Part shown: positions 36,699 to 45,262 of the stretch, piece after piece | How the letters are laid out: the number at the start of each line of letters is the position of its first letter | How positions within the stretch are numbered: the first letter of the stretch is position 1 | Assembly (NCBI RefSeq): GCF_025564065.1 | Contig: NZ_JAMGZK010000048.1 | Coordinates: 143,461-207,460 of the forward strand | Source: Silvania hatchlandensis | GTDB lineage: Bacteria > Pseudomonadota > Gammaproteobacteria > Enterobacterales > Enterobacteriaceae | DNA length: 64,000 nt | Direction of reading: 5' to 3' | The notes under the pieces: model-generated | Seen by the model: only the letters and a program-made list of their open reading frames with translations | The model's database searches: none | What the model was told of the DNA's origin: nothing | Position numbers and translations under genes: made by a program

Positions 36699-38051
36699 AT
36701 GACAAAGCATTATGACTACATCGCTATCGGCGGCGGCAGCGGCGGTATCGCCTCGATTAACCGTGCGGCCATGTATGGCCAGAAATGCGCGCTGATTGAA
36801 GCCAAAGCGCTGGGCGGCACCTGCGTGAACGTCGGTTGTGTACCGAAAAAGGTGATGTGGCATGCGGCGCAGATCCGTGAGGCTATCCATATGTATGGCC
36901 CGGATTACGGGTTTGACACCACCATCAACCACTTTGACTGGGATAAGTTAATCGCCAGCCGCACCGCTTACATTGACCGCATCCATACCTCGTACGACAA
37001 CGTGCTGGGTAAGAACAACGTCGATGTGATCCGTGGTTTTGCCCGTTTCGTTGATGCGAAGACCATTGAAGTGAACGGCGAGACGATCACCGCCGATCAC
37101 ATCCTGATCGCGACCGGCGGCCGTCCGAGCCACCCGGGTATTCCGGGCGCGGAATACGGTATCGACTCCGACGGTTTCTTTGAACTGCCTGCCCTGCCAA
37201 AACGCGTTGCTGTCGTTGGCGCGGGCTATATTGCCGTTGAGCTGGCAGGCGTTATTAACGGTCTCGGTGCCGAAGCGCATCTGTTTGTGCGTAAACATGC
37301 CCCGCTGCGCAGCTTCGATCCGCTGATCGTTGAGACGCTGGTAGAAGTGATGAACGCCGAAGGCCCGCATCTGCACACCCAGGCCGTGCCAAAAGCGGTG
37401 GTTAAAAATGCCGACGGCAGCCTGACCCTGGAGCTGGAAGATGGCCGTAGCCAGACCGTCGATTGCCTGATCTGGGCCATTGGCCGCGAACCGGCGAACG
37501 ACAACTTCAACCTGGCCGCGACCGGCGTGAAGACCAACGAGAAAGGCTATATCACGGTCGATAAATTCCAGAACACCAGCGTGCCGGGGATTTACGCCGT
37601 CGGTGATAACACCGGTGCAGTCGAGTTGACCCCGGTGGCCGTTGCCGCAGGCCGTCGCCTCTCTGAGCGCTTGTTTAACAACAAGCCGGATGAGCATCTG
37701 GACTACAACCTTATCCCGACCGTGGTCTTCAGCCACCCGCCAATCGGCACCGTCGGCTTAACCGAGCCGCAGGCGCGCGAGCAGTATGGCGACGACCAGG
37801 TGAAAGTGTACAAATCCTCTTTCACCGCCATGTATACCGCTGTGACCACTCACCGCCAGCCGTGCCGCATGAAATTAGTGTGTGTCGGCCCGGACGAGAA
37901 GATCGTCGGTATTCACGGCATTGGCTTTGGTATGGATGAGATCCTGCAGGGCTTTGCGGTGGCGCTGAAAATGGGTGCAACCAAGAAAGACTTTGATAAT
38001 ACCGTGGCGATCCACCCTACTGCGGCAGAAGAGTTTGTGACAATGCGTTAA
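36699..38051 (+). CDS. gor: Glutathione reductase
   Basis: A 450-residue FAD flavoprotein, the same length as E. coli Gor. The redox disulfide is [13 protein letters not shown] (Cys42, Cys47), FAD binding is [11 protein letters not shown] and NADPH binding is [12 protein letters not shown]. The C-terminal [12 protein letters not shown] gives the catalytic His/Glu pair of the dimer. AAGGA precedes the ATG at 36699. It keeps glutathione reduced in the cytoplasm. Confidence 0.97.
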   Translation: MTKHYDYIAIGGGSGGIASINRAAMYGQKCALIEAKALGGTCVNVGCVPKKVMWHAAQIREAIHMYGPDYGFDTTINHFDWDKLIASRTAYIDRIHTSYDNVLGKNNVDVIRGFARFVDAKTIEVNGETITADHILIATGGRPSHPGIPGAEYGIDSDGFFELPALPKRVAVVGAGYIAVELAGVINGLGAEAHLFVRKHAPLRSFDPLIVETLVEVMNAEGPHLHTQAVPKAVVKNADGSLTLELEDGRSQTVDCLIWAIGREPANDNFNLAATGVKTNEKGYITVDKFQNTSVPGIYAVGDNTGAVELTPVAVAAGRRLSERLFNNKPDEHLDYNLIPTVVFSHPPIGTVGLTEPQAREQYGDDQVKVYKSSFTAMYTAVTTHRQPCRMKLVCVGPDEKIVGIHGIGFGMDEILQGFAVALKMGATKKDFDNTVAIHPTAAEEFVTMR

Positions 38052-38063
38052 TTACGCATGACG

Positions 38064-38100
38064 ACCGGTGTCAGGCAATGATTATCTGCCCGACACCGGT
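38064..38100. terminator. Large hairpin at the gor 3' end
   Basis: ACCGGTGTC / GACACCGGT (9 bp) with an inner GGCA / TGCC. There is no T tail on either strand. It overlaps the last codons of the convergent pentapeptide gene, so it may serve as a shared 3' end. Confidence 0.6.
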
Positions 38101-38517
38101 ACACTCCTCGAATATAAACATCTTCAGATGCATATTTAGCAGACGCATCCCTGCCAGATGGCAATGACGTAATCGGATCGGTTGCGTAATAACGCTATGT
38201 GAAAAAAAGACATTCTTCATATCGCAATTATCAAAACAAACGCCATCAATATAACAACGATTAATTAATAAACTTTTAAACTGCACATTCCTGAACAAAC
38301 ATTGTTTCAAATTCGAACGATAAACAATCGCCGTATTACCGCCTTCACAAATATGCAACCGCGCGAAATGGCGGCTTTCCAGTAACCCCTCCAGTTCTGT
38401 TATAGTGGATTTCTGCTCGCAACTCTGTTGAAAAGACAAAGGCATAGCGCCCTGACGCTTCGCGTTAAGGTTCATGAGGATTCCTGTTTTTTGAGGTGTC
38501 ATCTGAATCGATGACAT
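38071..38517 (-). CDS. Pentapeptide-repeat-like protein
   Basis: 148 residues from the start at 38517 (MSSIQMTPQ); an ATG at 38475 with AGGA in front is an alternative giving 134. From residue 70 every fifth residue is hydrophobic: Leu70, Phe75, Phe80, Ile85, Ile90, Phe95, Met100, Phe105, Ile110, then after a one-residue slip Leu116, 121, 126, 131, Phe136. That is about 14 pentapeptide steps, a right-handed quadrilateral beta-helix. Cys is frequent in the repeats. There is no signal peptide. Function is unknown; such folds mimic DNA or serve as effectors and scaffolds. It is divergent from the caspase-like gene. Confidence 0.7.
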   Translation of the reverse strand: MSSIQMTPQKTGILMNLNAKRQGAMPLSFQQSCEQKSTITELEGLLESRHFARLHICEGGNTAIVYRSNLKQCLFRNVQFKSLLINRCYIDGVCFDNCDMKNVFFSHSVITQPIRLRHCHLAGMRLLNMHLKMFIFEECTGVGQIIIA

Positions 38518-38666
38518 TAAGTGGAATCCCTTAATTACGATTGTCAGCGTGGCGAAACAAGGTCGATTTTGGACACTTATTTGCAGAGTTGGCCGATAAG
38601 ACAAAAGTGCATATTCACAGCAATAGCAATCCCGTCAAAATATAATTTACCTTAAGGGAATATTTC

Positions 38667-39389
38667 ATGCCAATAAGCAAAAGTAAGAACGCTATTCTGG
38701 TATTAGAATCACCGTGGAAGCTTGATGATTACGATGCCAACCGCTCATCCGTGCTGCCGTTTGTGCAGGGGATTGCGAAGATGCATGGCAATACCGAGGT
38801 CTACTCACTGAACTTCTACAATAAAGCCAGTTTCGATTTAGCCCTGGAATGCCTGTGTCGGCAGAAGTTTGACAACACCATCGTCTATGTTGCAGCACAT
38901 GGCAGTAAAACCCATATCGGTGATGTTTCGCTTAAGCACATTCTTACGAAGATTAATGAGAAATCCCGCAAATTCAATATTAAAGGGCTGATGCTGGGTT
39001 CCTGTTTTGCCGGTAGCAAAACCTGGCTACTCGAGGGTTTCACCGAAGACAGCAAGTTGACCTGGTGTGCGGGGTATTCTTCTTCATGCTACTGGCTGCA
39101 AGGCACCATGATCGACTGCGCGATCATTCACCGTGCGCTCAGCATTGAAGATGAGCACTATCAAAACCGTGAAGATATGGAAGAAGCATTTGCCGCTGCC
39201 ATTGCGCCCTTCGCACCGAATTCGGTCATCGGGACCAACGCGAAGGATGAATCAGTGGCGCTTTCGCAATCACTGCAGTTCGTCATCCAGCCGGAAGGCC
39301 GGGGTTTTCGTGCCCGTCTGTCATCTGAGCCAATTTTTGAGAAAGCAGAAGAGTATCGCTTCAGTCTGGAAGAGGACGCCATCGCCTGA
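38667..39389 (+). CDS. Orphan caspase-like (clan CD) cysteine peptidase homologue
   Basis: 240 residues with no signal peptide or membrane segment. Two hydrophobic strands each end in a catalytic-type motif: TIVYVAAHGS (His78-Gly79) and IKGLMLGSCFAGS (Cys113). Strand-His-Gly followed about 35 residues later by strand-x-x-Cys is the His/Cys dyad layout of caspases, metacaspases, gingipains and CHAT proteases. A third strand, LTWCAGYSSS, follows. I cannot place it in a named subfamily, and proteolysis is inferred. AAGGGA precedes the ATG. The gene lies between gor and treF. Confidence 0.65.
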   Translation: MPISKSKNAILVLESPWKLDDYDANRSSVLPFVQGIAKMHGNTEVYSLNFYNKASFDLALECLCRQKFDNTIVYVAAHGSKTHIGDVSLKHILTKINEKSRKFNIKGLMLGSCFAGSKTWLLEGFTEDSKLTWCAGYSSSCYWLQGTMIDCAIIHRALSIEDEHYQNREDMEEAFAAAIAPFAPNSVIGTNAKDESVALSQSLQFVIQPEGRGFRARLSSEPIFEKAEEYRFSLEEDAIA

Positions 39390-39625
39390 TTAACACTCTG
39401 TTGCAAAGCGAATGATCCGAAATTTACCGGGGCCACGTCCTGCTGGTTTACATGTTTATCGTCGTAAAAACATCAACATGTGGCCAGCAACCCCGCGTTA
39501 ACCTTTTTGTAAAATGTGATCGACAGCACACTTTCCTTTCCAGACACCGAAGCGAATGACTAAGCTTAGTAAGCACCCGGATATAACCAGACATGTGACA
39601 ACGCTTACCGGAGGTCCTGACCATC

Positions 39626-41275
39626 ATGTTCAACCAGAAAATACGCACTGTAGAGACCGTAGAGTTCGACATAGAACAAGAACTTCTCTACGAAATCGAT
39701 CCCTGCGAGTTAAAACTGGATGAAATGCTCGAAGCGGAGCCAGAGCCTGAAATGATTGAAGGGCTGCCTGCTTCTGACGCGTTGACGCCTGCCGATCGCT
39801 ACCTTGAGCTTTTCGAGCATGTTCAGTCGACGCGTCTGTTTGCCGACAGCAAAACCTTTCCCGACTGCTCGCCGAAAATGGATCCGCTGGATATTCTCAT
39901 CCGCTACCGCAAGGTACGACGCCACCGGGACTTTGACCTGCGCCAGTTTGTCGACAAGCACTTCTGGCTACCGGAAGTTCTGTCGAGCGAGTATGTGTCC
40001 GATCCTTCATTCTCGCTCAAAGAACATATCGACAACTTGTGGCCGGTGCTGACACGCGAGCCGCAGGATCATATTCCGTGGTCGTCCCTGCTGGCGCTGC
40101 CGCAGGCCTATATTGTGCCCGGCGGACGCTTCAGCGAGACCTATTACTGGGATTCCTATTTCACCATGCTGGGGCTGGCCGAGAGCGGTCGACACGACAT
40201 GCTGAAATGCATGGCAGATAACTTCGCGTGGATGATTGAACGCTACGGGCATATCCCCAACGGCAACCGTACCTACTACCTGAGCCGCTCCCAGCCGCCG
40301 GTGTTTGCCCTGATGGTGGAGCTGTTCGAAGAGGACGGCGTGCGCGGGGCGCGGCGTTATCTGGACCATCTGAAAATGGAATATGCCTTCTGGATGGACG
40401 GGGCCGATTCACTGGTGCTTAACCAGGCCTACCGCCACGTGGTACGAATGCCGAACGGGGCGCATCTCAACCGCTACTGGGATGACCGCGATACCCCGCG
40501 GGATGAGTCCTGGATTGAGGACGTGGAAACCGCTCGCCACTCCGGTCGTCCACCGAACGAGGTGTATCGGGATCTGCGTGCCGGAGCCGCCTCGGGCTGG
40601 GACTACTCCTCCCGCTGGCTGCGGGATACCGGTCGGCTGGCCAGCATTCGCACCACCCAGTTTATCCCCATCGATTTGAACGCATTTCTGTTCAAACTGG
40701 AAAATACCATCGCCAATATTTCCGGACGTAATGGTGATAAGGAGACCGAAGCGCTGTTCCGCCAGAAAGCCAGCGACCGTCGCGCAGCAGTAGACCATTA
40801 TCTGTGGGATGACGAGATGGGCTGCTACCGGGATTACGACTGGCGACGCGAGGAGCTGGCGCTGTTTTCCGCCGCCAGTATCGTGCCGTTGTACGTTGGC
40901 ATGTCTACTCATGAGCAGGCTGATCGGTTATCCGACGCGGTGAAAGCGCGGCTTCTTACCCCGGGCGGTATTCTTGCCACCGAGCATGAGACGGGCGAGC
41001 AGTGGGATAAACCCAACGGCTGGGCACCGCTGCAATGGATGGCGATCCAGGGATTCAAAATGTACGGCAACGACTCGCTGGGGGATGAAATTGCCCACAG
41101 CTGGCTGCAGACGGTTAACCATTTCTACAAGGCCCACCACAAGCTGATTGAGAAGTACCACATCGCCAGCAGCCTGCCGCGTGAAGGGGGCGGGGGTGAG
41201 TATCCCCTGCAGGATGGTTTTGGCTGGACCAACGGCGTAGTGCGCCGTCTGATAGGCCTGTACGGGGAGCCGTAG
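39626..41275 (+). CDS. treF: Cytoplasmic trehalase
   Basis: 549 residues, the same length as E. coli TreF, with no signal peptide, which separates it from periplasmic TreA. Both trehalase signatures are present: [15 protein letters not shown] and [13 protein letters not shown]. It hydrolyses trehalose to glucose (GH37), and in E. coli is RpoS-dependent. GGAGG lies upstream of the ATG. Confidence 0.96.
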   Translation: MFNQKIRTVETVEFDIEQELLYEIDPCELKLDEMLEAEPEPEMIEGLPASDALTPADRYLELFEHVQSTRLFADSKTFPDCSPKMDPLDILIRYRKVRRHRDFDLRQFVDKHFWLPEVLSSEYVSDPSFSLKEHIDNLWPVLTREPQDHIPWSSLLALPQAYIVPGGRFSETYYWDSYFTMLGLAESGRHDMLKCMADNFAWMIERYGHIPNGNRTYYLSRSQPPVFALMVELFEEDGVRGARRYLDHLKMEYAFWMDGADSLVLNQAYRHVVRMPNGAHLNRYWDDRDTPRDESWIEDVETARHSGRPPNEVYRDLRAGAASGWDYSSRWLRDTGRLASIRTTQFIPIDLNAFLFKLENTIANISGRNGDKETEALFRQKASDRRAAVDHYLWDDEMGCYRDYDWRREELALFSAASIVPLYVGMSTHEQADRLSDAVKARLLTPGGILATEHETGEQWDKPNGWAPLQWMAIQGFKMYGNDSLGDEIAHSWLQTVNHFYKAHHKLIEKYHIASSLPREGGGGEYPLQDGFGWTNGVVRRLIGLYGEP

Positions 41276-41292
41276 CTCCCCGGTTACGCGAT

Positions 41293-41333
41293 AAAAAAAA
41301 CGCTGCTCGTGGGAGTGCAAGTCCGGAGCAGCG
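41293..41333 (-). terminator. Terminator of the talarate/galactarate operon
   Basis: On the minus strand CGCTGCTC, a 17-base loop and GAGCAGCG are followed by eight T residues. It lies 27 bases past the MFS stop codon, facing the treF 3' end. Confidence 0.85.
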
Positions 41334-41359
41334 CAGGCGAAAGGCTCGCCACAGGGGTA

Positions 41360-42673
41360 TCAGGCTATCGATGGCGTCAGCGTGATGCGATCCAATGGCC
41401 CAACGATAAACAGGTACGAGAACAGGCCAATCAGCCCCATTGAGCCGACGTACAAAATGGCGTAATCGAACGACTGCGTGTTAGCAAGAATGACCCCGAT
41501 CGCCAGTGGCGTGACGATACTCGCCAGATTGCCGCACATGTTGAACACCCCACCCGCCATCCCTAACACCTCTTTTGGCGAGGTGTCGCTGAGAATGCAC
41601 CAGCCCAGGTTGCCGAACCCTTTGGCGAAGAACGCCAGGCTCATCGCAGCAATTACCACAAACTCCGACGAAGTGTAGTTAGCGAGCACAATCACGCAGG
41701 AGAGCAACATGCCGCAGATCACCGGCAGCTTACGCGCCGTGGTCAGGCTGTAGCCACGCTTCAGCAGCCAGTCGGAAAACACCCCCCCGGCCAGGCCGCC
41801 AATAAAGCCCGCAATTGCCGGAATACTGGCGATAAAACCCACTTTCAGAATCGACATCCCTTTGGCCTGATACAGATAGGTAGGAAACCAGGTCAGGAAG
41901 AACCAGGTGATCGACGTGACGCAGAACTGGCCGATATAGACGCCAATCATCATCCGGTTCAGGCAAACGCTTTTCATCTGCGCCAGCGTCAGCTTCTGAG
42001 CAGTTTTTGCGCTGCCAAGCGTAGGTTCACCTCCGCCCTCGCGGATATAGTCAATTTCCTGTTGGTTTACTTTCGGGTGGTGCAACGGATCTTTAACTTT
42101 TATTAACCATGTAATCCCGAGAAAGACGCCGATAGCACCAATATAATAAAAGACATAATGCCAGCTTAAATTATGCAGAATAAGGGTCATCAGCGGCGTA
42201 ATAATCCCCAGCGAGATATACTGTGCGGCCTGATAAACCGAGGTCACAAATCCGCGTTCATTATTGGGGAACCACTGCACGCTTAATCGGCTATTTGCCG
42301 GGAAAGCGGGTGCCTCAATGGCCCCCATCAGCAGGCGTAAAATAACCAGCACCATCAGCGGGCTGGCATACAGATAAATTGTGCCCTGGAACATCGTCAC
42401 CAGCGACCAGCCAATGAGCGCACAGCCGTAGACCAGCCGAGAACCGTAGCGATCGAGTAGCCACCCGCCGGGCAGCTGCATAATCACATAGGCGATGCCA
42501 AAGGAGGAAAATGCCAGCCCCATCGCTTCGGGATCAAAACCTAACTCTTTACTCATGAAGGGCGCAACCACCGATAATGTTGCGCGGTCGGCATAATTAA
42601 AGACAGTGGCCAGAAATAAGAAAGTTAATATGCTATAGCGTACTTTGGTCCGTTTTATTATTGTGTTCATCAC
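41360..42673 (-). CDS. MFS sugar-acid transporter (probable talarate/galactarate uptake)
   Basis: A 437-residue 12-helix major facilitator protein of the anion:cation symporter family (relatives GudP, GarP, ExuT): NYADRATLSVVAPFMSKELG after helix 1, LPGGWLLDRYGSRLVYG and RLLMGAIEAPAFPANSR. It is the second gene of a two-gene operon after the L-talarate/galactarate dehydratase, so hexarate uptake is the likely job. The substrate is inferred from context. Confidence 0.87.
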   Translation of the reverse strand: MMNTIIKRTKVRYSILTFLFLATVFNYADRATLSVVAPFMSKELGFDPEAMGLAFSSFGIAYVIMQLPGGWLLDRYGSRLVYGCALIGWSLVTMFQGTIYLYASPLMVLVILRLLMGAIEAPAFPANSRLSVQWFPNNERGFVTSVYQAAQYISLGIITPLMTLILHNLSWHYVFYYIGAIGVFLGITWLIKVKDPLHHPKVNQQEIDYIREGGGEPTLGSAKTAQKLTLAQMKSVCLNRMMIGVYIGQFCVTSITWFFLTWFPTYLYQAKGMSILKVGFIASIPAIAGFIGGLAGGVFSDWLLKRGYSLTTARKLPVICGMLLSCVIVLANYTSSEFVVIAAMSLAFFAKGFGNLGWCILSDTSPKEVLGMAGGVFNMCGNLASIVTPLAIGVILANTQSFDYAILYVGSMGLIGLFSYLFIVGPLDRITLTPSIA

Positions 42674-42741
42674 CCACTCCAGTATTTAGGGTTGAGAGAA
42701 TAGTCAGGGAATAACGGCGGGAGATTACCCCGCCAGGCGGA

Positions 42742-43938
42742 TTACGGGCGTTTACCAAATTCACAGCTTAATTGGGTCCAGCGACGCGCCTGCTCGCTGA
42801 GGGTAAAGCCCAGCCCGTGACGATCGGAGATCCACATCCGTCCGTCGCGCAGCTCGAGTTGCTCGTTGAATAACGGGTTCAGCCACTCGAAATGCTCCAG
42901 CCACGGCTCCAGGGGATAAGCGGCAGATAAGTGCAGATGTACTTCCATCGCGAAGTGCGGGGCCAGCTTGCGTCCGTGTTTGGCGGCCAGATCCATGATT
43001 TTCAGAAACGGGGAGATGCCGCCCACGCGCGGGGCATCCGGCTGCACGTAGTCGCTGGCATTGCCGAGGATCAGCTGCTCATGCTCGCGGAAGCTGGTCA
43101 GCATTTCACCCGTTGCAATCGGGGTATCCAGCGCGGCGGCCAACTGTGCGTGGCCTTCCACGTCGTAGGCATCCAGCGGCTCTTCAATCCACACCAGATT
43201 GAATTGCTCCATTTTGCGTCCCATGCGAATGGCGGTCTCACGGTCCCACTGCTGGTTAGCATCCACCATCAGCGGGAAATCGTCGCCCAGCGCTTCGCGA
43301 ACGGCAGTTAAGCGGCGAATATCTTCGGCACAGTTGGGCTGGCCGACTTTCAGCTTGATGCCACCAATCCCGTTCTCGCGGGAGATAACCACGTTTTTCA
43401 GCACCTGATCCAGTGGGGTATGCAGGAAGCCACCGGACGTGTTGTAGCACTGCACCGAGTCGCGGTGTGCGCCAAGCAGTTTGGCCAGCGGCAGACCCGC
43501 ACGTTTGGCTTTCATGTCCCACAGCGCAATATCAATTGGCGAAATTGCCTGCACCGCCATCCCGCTGCGCCCAACAGAGGCACCCGCCCACAACAGCTTG
43601 GTGTAAATCTTTTCGATGTCGTTCGGATCTTCGCCCAGCAGATTGTCAGCAATCTCTTTGGCATGGGCGTAGATCCCCTGCCCGCCCGCGCGTTTTGAGT
43701 AGCTGAACCCCACCCCTTCAAAACCGTCGCGGCTGCGAATTTCGGCGACAATGATCGCCACTTCGGTTAACGGCTTCTGGCGGCCGGTCAGCACCTTGGC
43801 ATCGCTGACCGGCACCGCCAGCGGAAGAAAGGCTAATGACAGTTTGACCCATTCAATACGGTCGCCGGTTTCGGCCGCCGTTTTTGCCTGGCCCGCTTTG
43901 GCGTAGGACACGGTTTCGGAATTTGCACTTAAAGACAT
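42742..43938 (-). CDS. L-talarate/galactarate dehydratase
   Basis: A 398-residue enolase-superfamily (mandelate racemase subgroup) acid-sugar dehydratase. It closely matches, as I recall it, the characterised Salmonella enzyme STM3697. All active-site residues are at matching positions: Lys195/Lys197 (KLK), metal ligands Asp226, Glu252 and Glu278, and the Asp301-His328 dyad. It dehydrates L-talarate and galactarate to a keto-deoxy hexarate. The start at 43938 (MSLSANSETV) follows this match. An operator (43960-43979) lies just upstream. Confidence 0.93.
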   Translation of the reverse strand: MSLSANSETVSYAKAGQAKTAAETGDRIEWVKLSLAFLPLAVPVSDAKVLTGRQKPLTEVAIIVAEIRSRDGFEGVGFSYSKRAGGQGIYAHAKEIADNLLGEDPNDIEKIYTKLLWAGASVGRSGMAVQAISPIDIALWDMKAKRAGLPLAKLLGAHRDSVQCYNTSGGFLHTPLDQVLKNVVISRENGIGGIKLKVGQPNCAEDIRRLTAVREALGDDFPLMVDANQQWDRETAIRMGRKMEQFNLVWIEEPLDAYDVEGHAQLAAALDTPIATGEMLTSFREHEQLILGNASDYVQPDAPRVGGISPFLKIMDLAAKHGRKLAPHFAMEVHLHLSAAYPLEPWLEHFEWLNPLFNEQLELRDGRMWISDRHGLGFTLSEQARRWTQLSCEFGKRP

Positions 43939-43959
43939 TACGCTCTCCTGGTCATCAAA

Positions 43960-43979
43960 AAATGTTTGCGCTAACATTT
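43960..43979. promoter_or_regulatory. LacI-type operator O1, next to the dehydratase start
   Basis: AAATGTTTGCGCTAACATTT, a 20-bp near-perfect palindrome around central GCGC, 21 bases upstream of the dehydratase ATG. It has the centre and size typical of LacI/GalR-family operators. Confidence 0.75.
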
Positions 43980-44112
43980 CTATGCCCATTATCTTTTGAG
44001 CACCAGCAGGGTGTCTTTAATTTGAACAACCGATCACAATACCCACAATAAAGTCGCGAATATCTGGAAGCTGCATCGCAATCCAAAAGAATATGGGAAT
44101 TTGCACAATGCA

Positions 44113-44132
44113 ATATGATTGCGCTAACATTT
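44113..44132. promoter_or_regulatory. LacI-type operator O2, next to the regulator gene
   Basis: ATATGATTGCGCTAACATTT matches O1 at 18 of 20 positions. The two centres are 153 bases apart, so looping between them is possible. It lies 77 bases before the regulator start, suiting autoregulation. Confidence 0.7.
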
Positions 44133-44208
44133 GGTGTTACTCCCTTTTGTTAAGCGACTGATTTTGCGCTGGTAACGCGCGTGTCTGCTGGCAATGGTCT
44201 GGAGCATC

Positions 44209-45261
44209 ATGAATAATGCGTTAACGCATCCCGCTATCATCACCAGGCTAACCACTGTGAAGAGTCCGAAACCGTCAAACGCCCCTACGCTGGAAGATGT
44301 CGCCCGCCATGCCGGACTGTCGCCGATGACGGTCAGCCGGGCGCTGAATAACCCGCAGGTTGTGCGCCCGAAAACGGTGGAGAAGGTGATGCAGGCCGTG
44401 CGCGCAACCGGGTATATTCCCAACGCGCTGGCAGGTGGGCTGGCATCCCGGCGTAGCAAGCTTATCGCCGTGGTGGTTCCGCAAATCAACAACAACATGT
44501 TTGTCGATACCATTCAGGCGCTGAGCGATGAGCTGGCGCTTCGCGGCTACCATATTCTGCTGAGCGTGACGGGCTACAGCGAACAGACCGAAGCCGATCT
44601 GGTGGCAACCCTGTTGTCACGCCGCCCGGATGGTGTGGTACTCACCGGTATTCATCACTCCGCTGAGATGAAAAAAATCATTTTCAACGCTGCCATTCCG
44701 GTTGTCGAAATCTGGGATCTGACCCCAACGCCGCTCGACATGCTGGTGGGTTTCTCGCATGAAAAAGTCGGCCAGGCCACGGCGGAGTACCTGTTGCAGG
44801 AGGGGTATCGTCGTCCCGGACTGCTGTGGACTCCGGATCGGCGCGCCGATCAGCGCAAGCACGGGCTGAGCGAGACGTTTAAACGTCAGGGCATCAGCCA
44901 GTTACCCCAGATTGATGTGCCTCTACCCGCGTCGCTGGCGCTGGGGCGCGAAGGGCTGACCCGGCTGTTAGCCGACGGCGAATTTGATGTTATTGTGTGT
45001 AGCTCCGATACCCTGGCGCAGGGGGCGATCATGGAAGCACAAAGCCGCGGATTAACTGTCCCGCAGGATATCGCGGTGATCGGCTTTGGCGATCTGGATT
45101 TTGCCGCCAGCAATCGCCCGGCGATCACCACCGTCAGCGTCGACAGGCGGGCAATCGGTCAACGCGCCGCGATGCTGCTGGCCGACCGGATCGAACATAT
45201 CCCGCATGAAGACGCCATCATTGATATCGGCTTCCATCTGGTGAAACGGCAATCCGCCTGA
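44209..45261 (+). CDS. LacI family regulator of the talarate/galactarate operon
   Basis: A 350-residue LacI/GalR-type repressor. The N-terminal HTH is PTLEDVARHAGLSPMTVSRA with hinge helix PNALAGGLASRRS, then a periplasmic-binding-like effector domain (LIAVVVPQINNNMF). It resembles the gluconate repressor GntR subgroup. It is divergent from the dehydratase-transporter operon with two matching operators between. The ATG at 44209 follows GGAG by 6 bases; the ATG at 44194 is an alternative. It ends one base before the convergent neighbour. Confidence 0.88.
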   Translation: MNNALTHPAIITRLTTVKSPKPSNAPTLEDVARHAGLSPMTVSRALNNPQVVRPKTVEKVMQAVRATGYIPNALAGGLASRRSKLIAVVVPQINNNMFVDTIQALSDELALRGYHILLSVTGYSEQTEADLVATLLSRRPDGVVLTGIHHSAEMKKIIFNAAIPVVEIWDLTPTPLDMLVGFSHEKVGQATAEYLLQEGYRRPGLLWTPDRRADQRKHGLSETFKRQGISQLPQIDVPLPASLALGREGLTRLLADGEFDVIVCSSDTLAQGAIMEAQSRGLTVPQDIAVIGFGDLDFAASNRPAITTVSVDRRAIGQRAAMLLADRIEHIPHEDAIIDIGFHLVKRQSA

Positions 45262-45262
45262 G

